DNA of 64,000 nt from Stratiolaelaps scimitus (taxonomy: Eukaryota; Arthropoda; Arachnida; Mesostigmata; Laelapidae), in the NCBI GenBank assembly GCA_019614645.1, contig JABWDB010000018.1, positions 3,340,501 through 3,404,500 on the forward strand, written 5' to 3'. Shown here one piece after another: positions 37,084 through 47,342 of this stretch. A program made the translations under genes and the position numbers. The notes below the pieces were generated by a model. It worked only from the letters and a program-made list of their open reading frames with translations. It ran no database searches and was not told the origin of the DNA. The stretch's first letter is position 1, and every line of letters starts with the position of its first letter.

Positions 37084-39957
37084 CGTAGTAACTATAAGTA
37101 CTACTGGAATGGGAATCACCAAAGAGTGTAAAACCATAATGGCTAACCGACAGGACGGATTATTCACGGTACAGGCAAAAGCCACGAGCAAATACGAAGA
37201 AGCCATACAGAGCTTCCACACAGAGTTGAGCCTTAAGGCCGCTCATGAAGCGCTAGCGCATGTCAGTAAAGGAACAATACGGAATTTACTTGTGCGATCA
37301 GGAATTACGTACAAAGATGACTTAGGGGAATGTGAGGCCTGCTTACTCGGCAAGCTGCACCGTGCATCGTATAAATCGAAGCCAATAGAGGCCCGTGCAC
37401 GAACTACCGGTATCATTCATACAGACTTATGCTCACCCTCCGTAAACTCAATGGGAGGAGCCGCGCACTTCATGTGCCTGACGGATGATCTAAGTAAATA
37501 CCGCAAGATCTATTTTATCAAAACTAAAGATCAGGTCAGCGAATGCCTATAGCAATTCACGAGGTGGTATCGCAATACAACGGGAAAAGACATAACCAGA
37601 CTGCACTCAGACGAAGGCAGAGAATTCAAAAACAGCATTGTAAAAAAGATATTGGATGAAATAGGAGCCGAACAAACCATCTCCAATCCGTACACACCCC
37701 AACAAAACGGGATAGCCGAACGGTCAAACCGAACATTACTAGACTTAGCCCGAACAGTGTTAATAAATTCAAAACTCTCCCAAACTCTCTGGGCAGAGCC
37801 AATCAATTACTCAGCTCACGTATTAAATGTTACCACCATAAACAAGGATCTAAACCAATCAGCATACGAAATAATCTACAACAAAAAACCCTACCTAGGA
37901 AAGTTCTATCCCTTCGGTTCAAAATGCTATATATATATGATCAAGAACGCACTAAGTCAAAATTCAGCCCAAAGAGCAGACCGGCAATTATGGTCGGCTT
38001 ATGTGATGGCGGATCAGGATACCGTGTCTGGCTACCCGGCACAAAGATTGTCAAACGATCTAAAGACGTTGTCTTCCCCAGTGCGAGCCCACTAACACGA
38101 ATACCTGATAACGTAGAATCGGCAGACAACAAAGATCAAAGCACTCATGAAGCATCAACAACAAGTGAGCAAACACCAGAAACACCAACACTCAGATCCC
38201 AAGGTGTTGGGTTCTCTTTGAATGGCACAAACGCCGACCCCATACACCAACAGCCGAAATTGACTCCCGGCGTAAGCGATGACGAAGGCGAAACTCTAGA
38301 CCGTGACGAAAGCCAAAACATCGCACCGGAGCAAAGAAAGCTAAGAGACCGATCTAGCTTAAAGCCACCAGACCGCTATGGTGCACACATAGCCACGACC
38401 AACACAAAAGATGAAACTACACGAGACGCACCCGAGAACTACGATGAAGCGATCCGCTCCAAACACAAGCAAGAGTGGCTAGTGGCTATGAGAGAAGAAT
38501 TAAACGCCATGAAACAATTTAACGTGTGGACGCTGACAGAACCACCACCAGAACGAAAGCCAACAGGCTGTCGGTGGATATTTAAGATAAAAACAGATCC
38601 TGAAGGAAAGATTGATAGATACAAAGCACGCTTAGTACTCAAAGGCTACTCACAAAAACCTGGGATAGATTACACGCAACTATTCAGCCCAGTGGCCGGA
38701 TTTGAAACCATACGCTCTGTATTAAGTATCGCAGCCAGTGAAAAATTGGATCTATACCAACTCGATGTAAAAACAGCCTTCTTGCATGCTGAACTCGAAG
38801 AGCAGATTTATATGAAACAACCAGAAGGATTCGAAGACGGATCCAACAGAGTCTGCAAGTTAAACAAGGCCATCTATGGTCTGAAACAAGCACCTAGAAG
38901 TTTCCATCTCAAGCTTAAAAGTGTCCTAAACGAACAACAACTCATTCAAAGCCAAGCAGATCCATGCGTGTTCTACAGAAAGGAAGAACCAACGCTAATA
39001 CTATGCATCTACGTGGACGACGCCATTGTTGCAGGCCGAAACAAACAAACAATTATGAATTTCTTAACCATCCTAAAGAAACGTCTCGACATCACGTATA
39101 AACCACTAGACTTCTTTCTAGGAATACATATCATAATAACCGAAAGTCACGATATAACCATTCACCAAAGTAAATAAATCAGCGACATACTTGAAAAATT
39201 CAATATGACCACTAGCAAACCTGCTTCCACCCCAATGGACAAAAGCTCTCTCACACTGGAGGAATCCGAATCCATATCTGAGACAACATACCGAGAACTA
39301 ATAGGTTCACTAATGTATCTGACGATTGCAACACGCTTTGATATAGCATTTGCGGTCGGGTATCTCTCACGATACCTGGATAAACCTACCAAGCAACTCT
39401 GGTCCGCAGGACTAAGAGTGCTGAGGTACCTGAACGGTACTCAAAACGAAGGCATCACATTCAAAAGCACTTCTCACGAGGAGCTTGAGGTCTTTTCAGA
39501 CGCTGACTTTGCAGGTGACCCAAGGACCAGACACTCGACAACCGGACAGCTGATCAAGAGAAATGGAGGTGCCCTGCTGTGGAGCTCCAGCAAACAACCC
39601 ACTATAGCTCTGTCTTCCACAGAGGCAGAATACGTAGCGGTGACAGAGACCGCAAAATCTGCTATCCACATAAAGCTATTGCTAACTGAACTATCAGAAA
39701 CCACAACTCCCACAATCCAAACTGACAACCAATCAGTCATTAAATTAATTCAAAATCCCCAATTTCACAAGCGCTCAAAGCACATCGATGTGAAATACCA
39801 CTTCATACGCGAACTAGTTGAACAACAAAAAATAAATATTGTCTATACACCCACACAGTTCCAACAGGCAGATCTGTTGACCAAACCACCTGACAAAAAT
39901 ACATTCGACAGATTAAAAGTGCTAGCTGGATTACACAAACTCAAAGATGAAAAATAA
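37084..39957 (+). pseudogene. Copia pol within the composite (5' truncated, two lesions)
   Basis: Begins between protease and GAG-pre-integrase (gag and 5' LTR missing). HEALAHV, first integrase Asp, TAG 37550-37552 at the conserved position, then HSDEG and PQQNGIAERSNR. A frameshift sits at a TATATATATATGA run near 37930, the RT has YVDD at about 39015, TAA at 39175-39177 replaces a sense codon, and RNase H ends LKDEK at 39957. Confidence 0.8.
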
Positions 39958-40432
39958 GTGCTTCATCCCGATTGCAATGATGACACTAATACCGAATACG
40001 TATATGTACTTCACATATGAAGACTGTGACCCAATGTGTATCACGAGGAATCTAAACTGTACAATCACAGAAGTGACCCCAGATTACTTCCCGACATATT
40101 GCATTGAATCAAAATCGCTTTGCGAACAGAAGGCAACCACTTACACCGTATGTCTAAGAACAAACGAGCCACCCATAGGAGGTGAAAGCATATGGACCGA
40201 TTATGACAGACATACACATACTACCACTGCAAAACCCGGTCCAGAAGAAGGGGAACATTGTCGCACCTGGTCGATCATAACAACCTGCCTAACCGGCGTA
40301 CTTGTCTTAAGCTTAATCATAAAGACAGTAATAAAATTATACAGATACAGCCTACACACGAGATATGTTGAACTACCATCACGCCCAGACGACAGCCCCT
40401 ACCGGGATACTATAACAGAACGAGATGCTTAA
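39947..40432 (+). CDS. Env-like type I membrane protein, copy in composite
   Basis: 161 codons; predicted protein the same as at 6427-6912. The start overlaps the pol stop by 11 nt. All seven conserved Cys, PPIGGE-S-IW, helix, YVEL and DDSPY are present. Intact although the adjoining pol is broken, consistent with recent gene conversion or recombination with the 6.4-kb copy. Confidence 0.8.
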   Translation: MKNKCFIPIAMMTLIPNTYMYFTYEDCDPMCITRNLNCTITEVTPDYFPTYCIESKSLCEQKATTYTVCLRTNEPPIGGESIWTDYDRHTHTTTAKPGPEEGEHCRTWSIITTCLTGVLVLSLIIKTVIKLYRYSLHTRYVELPSRPDDSPYRDTITERDA

Positions 40433-40573
40433 ACAACTAATGGAAAAGAAAATAGGATGTATTCGCAGTACGAGCGTACTAGGTTTATTTTGACAGCGAA
40501 CTGGTATCCCCACACGGGGGGGGGGGAGAGGCACACGGCGTGGCCTCTCCATCCCTGATACATTTGGTTTTTT

Positions 40574-41305
40574 TTACTCCAACACTCGGAAGTATTGGTA
40601 ACTGCCGCACATCTGGTGAACGGACTTGAAATTATGAAGCGGCACTGCACTTATCGGAAAGATAGGTGTCTCACCGGGCCTCAGGCCCACGGCCGGCAGG
40701 ATCACGCACATCCGCCTACGCGCGGAGACGCACACTTCAGACGAACAGGTGAACTGTCGCAGATCGACGACTAGCGACAGGTCAGATCCTAGGACGATAT
40801 GGCTTGGCTCCTCAGGAGCTGACGGGCCTGGAGTATGGATCTCCACCGGAAGAGATGGTGGATGGTAGGGGACCGCATACCATCCTACTAAGCACAGAGT
40901 GATCACAGCCAAAAGAATCAGACAGCACCAGACCCACCTGTGACGGGAGCGGTTGGGGACGGGGTGATCTACCCCGTCCACCACCTCTTCTATGGTCATT
41001 GCCTCATAGACGGCCTCTGCCGGCGGCTCCCAGCCTGCGCCGTCTTCCTGGGCTGCCACATCAGCCATGCCAGCGATCGCGGGGCGACGAGGTTCACGGA
41101 GCCACCGACGGGCGAAGGGGAGCAGCACCTCACCAAGGATGGGAAGTCTTGCGAGTGGTCCTCCTCTCGGTCTTACGGCCTCACGGGGAGCTCCGGCGCT
41201 TCCAGCGACGATTTCCTCCTGGGCTACAAGTACTCTACGACGGACACGCGGTGGCGGTCTCGGCGGCCTTAGTGGTGCAGCACGGTTACGCGAACGACCG
41301 CTCAT
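40574..41305 (-). CDS. Antisense type II membrane protein, family A (subtype I), copy 10
   Basis: 243 codons from the ATG at 41305. C-terminal half (helix, stalk, Cys head) matches copy 1 at 5554-6285 residue for residue, whereas the N-terminal ~120 residues differ at about 14 positions. Convergent with env, 142 bp stop to stop. AATAAA lies between. Same topology as copy 1. This shows that orientation relative to env is conserved whichever strand the element is on. Confidence 0.8.
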   Translation of the reverse strand: MSGRSRNRAAPLRPPRPPPRVRRRVLVAQEEIVAGSAGAPREAVRPRGGPLARLPILGEVLLPFARRWLREPRRPAIAGMADVAAQEDGAGWEPPAEAVYEAMTIEEVVDGVDHPVPNRSRHRWVWCCLILLAVITLCLVGWYAVPYHPPSLPVEIHTPGPSAPEEPSHIVLGSDLSLVVDLRQFTCSSEVCVSARRRMCVILPAVGLRPGETPIFPISAVPLHNFKSVHQMCGSYQYFRVLE

Positions 41306-41615
41306 CTCGAGGGAGCACAGAGATGTGACGATCAATACACTTCTACCCCTTTTTTAAGTCGAATCCGGCCAATGAAATTGCTCAGCGAGAAAGCGCTAAG
41401 CAACGAAAATCAAGTCTGCAGGAGATCAGATCTCCAAACGCCGAACCGGATACTGTTGACTCTCGAATTTATCCCGCCTGAGTCTAAAATTCTTACCTAG
41501 ACTTTACGCGACGCGAATACAACGGAGACGACAGAAAGAGACAGAGATATTCTACACATATCGACAAACATGTATCACATATCACAGTGCCGACGGATTC
41601 ACCAATGAGGGAGCA

Positions 41616-42078
41616 TGTTGTGAAATGAGAATAAGCGAAGCTGGCTCTCATTTCTGCCATTGTTGATTTCGTCGACGACTAGATAGAAAGATAATTGTAC
41701 CAGGATTATGGACGCTACGAAAAGAGAATCACTCAACCGAAACTAATGCTTAGGCCAGTGTGCTAAGTGAGCTTGGATAAAACACTGAGATAATGACCAC
41801 AGAATATGGCTTAAGATTACACTGAAGTGAAACACTGCATTAGAAATGTCCTTCTGACCCTCACCCGACCAACGATATATAAAGAGCACAATAAAGCCCG
41901 AATACCACTGTCCGAAGAACGATCCCGGGAACCACAGTTCCCAGGTGGGCAGTCGCTTCGCATCACAAGTAGCACCCAGTGTGTCTTTACTTCGAAACCC
42001 CACTTCCAAAATATCGATCCCAAAGGTTAGTTTAAATTGACTGTCAGTGAGTACCCGAACGTACGACTCTTCACAACA
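41616..42078 (+). repeat. LTR, type C, copy 2 (3' LTR of the copia segment)
   Basis: TGTTGTGAA...TTCACAACA, 463 bp, preceded by GAGGGAGCA. Joined at 42078 to the gypsy interior at a short shared AACACCC. Confidence 0.8.
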
Positions 42079-42487
42079 CCCATCATTCCTGGAAGTTACG
42101 ATGACATGCTCCCCAAGATACAAATCTTTAAAAAAGGACTAATTTCTTTTTTTTTACGTGGGGAAGGTGTTGGAGACGCTGACTATGACATATGTCAAAC
42201 GTCACCATAAATAACCGATAGCCACCTGATATGTCAAACGTCACTTGAGATGTCAGATGTCACTTCACGTGGAGATAGAAAAGACCATAGAACAAGGACC
42301 CGTAGAGCGTCCACCATGATCACAGGTGTTAGGTAACCGGATGACACCCCTTTCCACGATATCTAGCCATCTTACAAGAATAAAAGCCAAGCAACCGGGC
42401 GACACACAACAGTCCGCAAATGAACCGCACTTGAACATTGTTCTCATTTTTCTCGTTCTACACGACCATCAGTGAAAGAACACAACA
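42079..42487 (+). repeat. Gypsy 3' tail and outer 3' LTR of the composite
   Basis: 42079-42167 repeats the last ~90 bp of the gypsy ORF region (tail codons KHPSFLE onward, T run, GGGGAAGG). The LTR at 42168-42487 reads the same as the one at 33959. Confidence 0.85.
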
Positions 42488-42589
42488 TATATATATATAT
42501 ATATATTTTCGTACATTTAGCCTTCTGGTTCATTCGTTACACTGCATGTATTCATCAGGCACTGTCTATTCGAGCTCTGTAAATAAACG

Positions 42590-42970
42590 TCAGTTCTCAG
42601 CTTGTACATCTTGTTCTGTGTCAGTCACTCTTTCCTGATACGGATTGTCTGAGGTACGCGTGCTTATATTTCTGTATTCATGCTGTGTTTGTTTTCTTCT
42701 TTTATATATCCTGTATACGATATATATCAGTAACGATATAACACTCATGCTTGTTTGTATAGTACCTGCAATTTTCCGTATTTTGCATTCGGTGTCTGTT
42801 GTAGGTTTTGGAGTTGTACTCGTTGGATAATAGTGTTGTTGTTCATAGTCTGGCCATATGCCTTTGCCTCCAATTGGTTCTTCATTTGGCCTTAGGCAAA
42901 CTACATTTGGGTTCGCTCTTTGTTCGCACAGACCCCTTCTGAGTCCATACAATAACATGGGAATATTCAT
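42590..42970 (-). pseudogene. Env-like protein, N-terminally truncated (partner of gene F)
   Basis: Keeps the fifth and sixth ectodomain Cys, EPIGGK-G-IW, Thr/Pro stalk, one helix (TSMSVISLLIYIVYRI) and a tail with YRNI and SDNPY. Signal peptide and first Cys cluster are lost at a joint near 42970 with a family A upstream region. Confidence 0.7.
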
Positions 42971-43108
42971 GTTCCGGTATCGTGTTCTTTTGTAGATATC
43001 CTCTTGAGCACAGTGGATGAGTAGGTGGCGTTACCGTCGTTTCCATCCTATGTTTCTACCATCGATATGTGCTTCCGACTGATCGTATTGTAGCTAGCTC
43101 GATCAATT

Positions 43109-43744
43109 ATGGATCCAGTTGTTCGGCGGCGTCGAGTTCAGAGCGGTCTTGCCGGTATAGGATTCGCATTAAATCAAGCCCAAAGAGGCCTTGTGAGACC
43201 GATCAGAAGAATGTATGCTTTCCGGGGAAATTTTCGTCCCTGGATACCTCGGGCCGGACAGGCCGAGGTTCAAGAACAAGAACCAGGTGTTGAGTTAGTC
43301 GTGTGGGCTGTGGAGGTTGAAGATGCTCCTCCAGACGTCGAAGACGTGAACCAGTCCGTATGGAAGAAGATAGTCTGTTGCGTTATTGCATCGGCTATAG
43401 CTATCCTTGTGATGGCTTTGGTCATCTGGTTTGCCCTGTCTTCACCGGCTATAGAGCTGCATTCGATCGATGTGGAACCTTCCCCTGATGGCTCCGGAGA
43501 TGGGGAGACTTCCAAGATTTCCTTGAGAGTGGGACTCTCGGTCGTTGCTGATCTTCGACAGTTTTCGTGTTCACATGATGTGTGTGTGTCAGCACACAAT
43601 GATATATGTGTGATTTTACCACATGCGTTAGTCGACAAGGGAGAAAAGATGATTTATCCTATTGGTGTAGTACCAGTAGGTGATTTTTCGTCAATTCGTC
43701 AGTTCTGTGGAAATTATTAGTCCTTCAGAGTGTACGAGGATTGA
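43109..43744 (+). pseudogene. Family A (subtype II), copy 11 (late TAG)
   Basis: MDPVVRRRRV start, Arg-rich N-terminus (LVRPIRRMYAFRG), acidic segment, helix (IASAIAILVMALVIWFAL), head C-x4-C-x7-C-VI. TAG at 43718-43720 replaces the Lys codon three residues before F-R-V; the frame continues to the TGA at 43744. It lacks only the last ~8 residues if read to the TAG, so it might still fold. Over 95% alike to the 45477 and 47522 copies. Confidence 0.7.
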
Positions 43745-43861
43745 TGTAGATTATTAGTATATATATTTTAAATATATATCATGAACATTTCGTCACTTTC
43801 AATATGTATTTAATAAATTGTATCTCACAGACAGATGAGATGAATCCAGTATGTATTTAAT

Positions 43862-43928
43862 TATGTATGGATTATCCGGGGAGTTGATGATCACCCTATC
43901 ATAGCCTCTTTGACACGTATATTTATAT
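43862..43928 (-). pseudogene. Env-like tail scrap
   Basis: Encodes the cytoplasmic end with YDRV and SPDNPY, convergent with the gene A copy before it; cut by the LTR at 43929. Confidence 0.55.
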
Positions 43929-44425
43929 TGATAGAGGGTGGTAGGTTCGGACTGCTCTTACTTTACCACGGGGGGCTTCTAACGGCTAAAGTGAACATGC
44001 GGTTCTTTTCGTCTGTAGCAACACCAACTCACAACTGCGACCAGCTCCGGTACTTTGCTTATGTTTATTGGGTCCTTATATATTCGCTTACAGTGTTAAG
44101 TGTGGTGAGGGAACACCTCAGTGTTTCCGTTATTTCAGTCGGCGCGCCCTTGACCCACTTCTGTGGTCAGTCTTTTTGCGCGTACAGCCGCTTTCCTAAT
44201 TGCTCATCACTGTGTTGCTTTATATGCTTTAAGTGGTGTATTGCTTCTTGCTGCTTCCATAGTTTCGTCATGTCGTTTTACAGAGTGATCGTGGTGGCCT
44301 TCTCACATTTATTGCGTTGTGTTGTTACATCACTTAGTCGTGGGCTGAGATTAATAGATGCTTTCTATCTTATTGTCAGTGGGGTCGGAAAACACACAGT
44401 ATCAGTCGCAGGCTGATATTCAACA
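43929..44425 (-). repeat. LTR, type A, copy 6
   Basis: TGATAGAGGGTGG...ATTCAACA, 497 bp, with the CTTCCCCTTTTTCC purine-tract complement following. Confidence 0.8.
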
Positions 44426-44660
44426 CTTCCCCTTTTTCCGAACACCACTAAGAAAATATAACTTCCTATTCGTGTCGGTGTGTCTCAAATTATTTTGAGA
44501 TATGTATGTCGTGTAGGTATCGTATGTTGCGGATGTATCATCCGAGATTCGGCGACTCTGAGTGAGCGGCGCTGTCATGTATATTCTCTTTCCATTCGAG
44601 AGACTCTTCCCTCCCTTTCAAATTCGTATCGATCACTTGAGTTTGAATTGTGGATCCAGT

Positions 44661-45305
44661 ATGTTTCCTCTGGTGCGCTTTCGACGCGGAAGAGCTGGAG
44701 AGCAGGATCAACCACGTGTCGGGCAGCCACGAGTTCGTCGCGTCGTAGCTCGTTATCCACAACTCTGCCTTCGTTTTCTTCGTCAAATTGTGCTCGCTCC
44801 TCAGCGTCGTGAAGACATCCCCATGGAGATCCGGCCTCAAGAGCACGTGTTTGTGGATGCAGTGGAAATTGAAGAAGTGGAGGACATTGCTACACAGCCC
44901 GAGGTGCGTCAAACACCCGTATACATATGGGTTTGTCGCTTGCTGATTCTCGCAGGGCTGATTTCACTTGTGCTGCTCGTGATATGGTTTACTGTGAAAC
45001 CTGGAGTTCGTGAGCCGATAAAGCCAGTGGGTATCGAAATGACGGCCGATCCATCGAGCACAACGGAAGGCACTCGAATAGTGATGACTCCGGGGATCTC
45101 TCTTGTTATAGACCTCCGGCGTTTTTCTTGCCAGAACAGGGTTTGTGTTTCCTCCAGACGCAAGATCTGCGTGATCCTGCCAGATGCACGACTCGAAGAG
45201 GGGGATAGTCCTCCGTTCGCGATTAGTGCGGTTCCAGCGGAACGCTTAGAAGAGAAACCGCACATTTGCGGTACATTTCCGGCTTACCGAGTTCTTGAGA
45301 TGTAG
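44661..45305 (+). CDS. Antisense type II membrane protein, family A (subtype III), copy 12, intact
   Basis: 214 codons from ATG 44661; an upstream GTG start is not supported by homology. Arg-rich N-terminus, acidic EEVEDI segment, helix (LLILAGLISLVLLVIWFTV), stalk, head with C-x4-C-x7-C-VI and final C-x5-Y-R-V-LEM, stop TAG. Clearly related to 20230-20889 and 22978-23640. Preceded by an LTR and purine tract. No env follows; instead a fused upstream region of another A copy begins at about 45391. Confidence 0.8.
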   Translation: MFPLVRFRRGRAGEQDQPRVGQPRVRRVVARYPQLCLRFLRQIVLAPQRREDIPMEIRPQEHVFVDAVEIEEVEDIATQPEVRQTPVYIWVCRLLILAGLISLVLLVIWFTVKPGVREPIKPVGIEMTADPSSTTEGTRIVMTPGISLVIDLRRFSCQNRVCVSSRRKICVILPDARLEEGDSPPFAISAVPAERLEEKPHICGTFPAYRVLEM

Positions 45306-45476
45306 ATTGGTCTCGAGCAGGCCTTGAGTGCGCCGGTTTTGCGTGCCAAAAATTTATTCTCGTGTTTGTTCATTATTAAGTTAGTTAATTAGGTGGCGTT
45401 ACCGTCGTTTCCATCCTATGTTTCTACCATTGATATGTGCTTCCGATTGATCGTATTGTAGCTAGCTCGATCAATT

Positions 45477-46109
45477 ATGGATCCAGTTGTTCGGCGGCGT
45501 CGAGTTCAGAGCGGTCTTGCCGGTATAGGATTCGCATTAAATCAAGCCCAAAGAGGCCTTGTGAGACCGATCAGAAGAATGTATGCTTTCCGGGGAAATT
45601 TTCGTCCCTGGATACCTCGGGCCGGACAGGCCGAGGTTCAAGAACAAGAACCAGGTGTTGTGTTAGTCGTGTGGGCCGTGGAGGTTGAAGATGCTCCTCC
45701 AGACGTCGAAGACGTGAACCAGTCCGTATGGAAGAAGATAGTCTGTTGCGTTATTGCATCAGCTATAGCTATCCTTCTGATGGCTTTGGTCATCTGGTTT
45801 GCCCTGTCTTCACCGGCTATAGAGCTGCATTCGATCGATGTGGAACCTTCCCCTGATGAGTCCGGAGATAGGGAGACTTCCAAGATTTCCTTGAGAGTGG
45901 GACTCTCGGTCGTTGTTGATCTTCGACAGTTTTCATGTTTACATGATGTGTGTGTGTGTGTCAGCACACAAACGTATGTGTGTGATTTTACCACATGCAT
46001 TAGTCGACAAGGGAGAAAAGATAATTTATCCTATTGGTGTAGTACCAGTAGGTGATTTTTCGTCAGCTCTGTGGAAATTATAAGTCCTTCAGAGTGTACG
46101 AGGATTGAT
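45477..46109 (+). pseudogene. Family A (subtype II), copy 13 (frameshift in GT repeat)
   Basis: Near-identical to 47522-48157, but the GTGTGTGTGTGTGT run in the head has extra repeats and a nearby small change, so the frame is lost before the third Cys. About 6 bp around GTCAATTC are also missing later. Homology ends at TGA 46109. Confidence 0.75.
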
Positions 46110-46128
46110 ATAGATTATTAGTATTGCT

Positions 46129-46736
46129 GTCAAAACAACAATTTCGAAGGTTGGTGGTTCGGTCTCGTCCCTAGTCGGGTAACTCAGTCGGTTGGTCTTC
46201 AGTAAAGATCGGGTTCTGGTCTATTCTTGCACACACATTTGGATCTTAACTAAGTAAAGACACCGGTATTTTTGGTGCCCGGCTGAATGTCAACGTGGAG
46301 CGTTCAACGGTCTTGTACTGGCTCAGCGACGGTTCTGCTTTATTCAGGTCCTTATATATGCTCTGTTACTCTCCGGATATGTGGTGAGAGCTGGTTCAAC
46401 TACACGTGCGGTCAGTTAAATGAACTTTGTTCATTTACCCGTTCAGTCTTTTAATTCGGTAGCATCATTATCTATTCTGCAGTGTTTTTCTATGTTGTAT
46501 CTTTTTGTGTGATTTATTTACAGTATAAGAAAAGCTGATGCGTCCCCCGTCTTCTTTTTGTCTGTAATTATATGCGAACCATAGTCAGACTACATAGTTC
46601 ACTCATTCGTTCGTTCCGCTTCGCTTCACTCCGTGGTGTCAGTGTCTGCGCTGTTCACTTTTGTAGCTACTATTTTCTGGGTTACGTCATTGGTGGTGGC
46701 ATGAGAGCTCACAGGGAGTTCATATTTCGTTCAACA
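46129..46736 (-). repeat. LTR, type E (3' LTR)
   Basis: TGTCAAAACAAC...CGTTCAACA, 608 bp, followed by CTTCCGCCCTTTCGTGACTCC, the purine-tract complement. No second copy in the window. The interior to the right holds gene E. Confidence 0.6.
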
Positions 46737-46988
46737 CTTCCGCCCTTTCGTGACTCCACCGATTCTTTTTTTTTTCTTTATTTTTACTTTTGTCGGTATA
46801 TATGTTTGTGCATGTATGGATTTAATTGAGTTGTATCATCTCATGTATTCGATGATACTTTATGTAGACATAGATTAGGTTCCGTTATGTTGTAACTCGA
46901 ATCCATGACTCATATCCTATTAGTTTAATGCGTATGATACAGTCGTAGAAGTTTCTTTCTCATATTTGGAGTTTGTCTCCTGTTCATC

Positions 46989-47342
46989 ATGGATGGGCTC
47001 GATCAGTGTCTCCGACGACGTTCTGCCAGAGTGTGTTTCGCTTGTCAAGCATCCGGTGCTGCCTGTGGTCCATCGCATCGTGTACTAGTTCCTACTCCAC
47101 AAGTCTCCACGAAGAAGAGAACATCTTCGCGTCCAAGTAAATCTTGCAGTTCTTCAGTTTCTGAAACTAGTAATCTGCCATCAAGTCCACATTCGAGTCC
47201 GCTAATCAGTCCGCGGTCGAGTCAATCAGTGAGTCCGAAGTCGACTCCACTACCAGAGCCGTCCGCTCCAGCTGTATCCTCTCCAAATACTACCGTTGAT
47301 ACCTCATCGCCTCAGCGTCCGTTCTTGAGATGCAGTTCTTGA
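46989..47342 (+). CDS. Gene E: Ser/Pro-rich protein with Cys cluster
   Basis: 117 codons from ATG. N-terminus basic (LRRRSARV) with C-x2-C-x6-C (CFACQASGAAC), then over 60 residues dominated by Ser, Pro and Thr (SSPHSSPLISPRSSQS). No helix or signal peptide. It occupies the antisense, post-polypurine-tract slot of a type E element. The 3' end is at a recombination joint (shared GTTCTTGAGATG near 47326-47345), so the true C-terminus is probably lost. Function unknown. The DNA-binding look of the basic/Cys start is only a suggestion. Confidence 0.5.
   Translation: MDGLDQCLRRRSARVCFACQASGAACGPSHRVLVPTPQVSTKKRTSSRPSKSCSSSVSETSNLPSSPHSSPLISPRSSQSVSPKSTPLPEPSAPAVSSPNTTVDTSSPQRPFLRCSS

Larger units (their letters stand above)
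33959..42487 (+). mobile_element. 8.5-kb composite LTR element (gypsy-type LTRs enclosing a copia segment)
   Basis: Three 320-bp LTRs: 33959-34278, 36764-37083 and 42168-42487. Outer ones look identical; the middle one differs from both at about five positions. TATAT flanks the outer pair (33954-33958, 42488-42492), though the target is TA-rich. Contents: gypsy gag-PR-RT fragment, internal LTR, copia pol/env with opposite-strand family A gene and type C LTR, then the last ~90 bp of the gypsy interior. This is best explained by a single integration of a recombinant or read-through RNA. Confidence 0.7.

Noticed and set aside
40574..41335. N-terminal extension of gene A copies by TTG or GTG starts (also at 5488, 30271, 44562)
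   Set aside because: An in-frame ATG conserved between copies lies downstream and matches the common N-terminus; non-ATG starts have no support.
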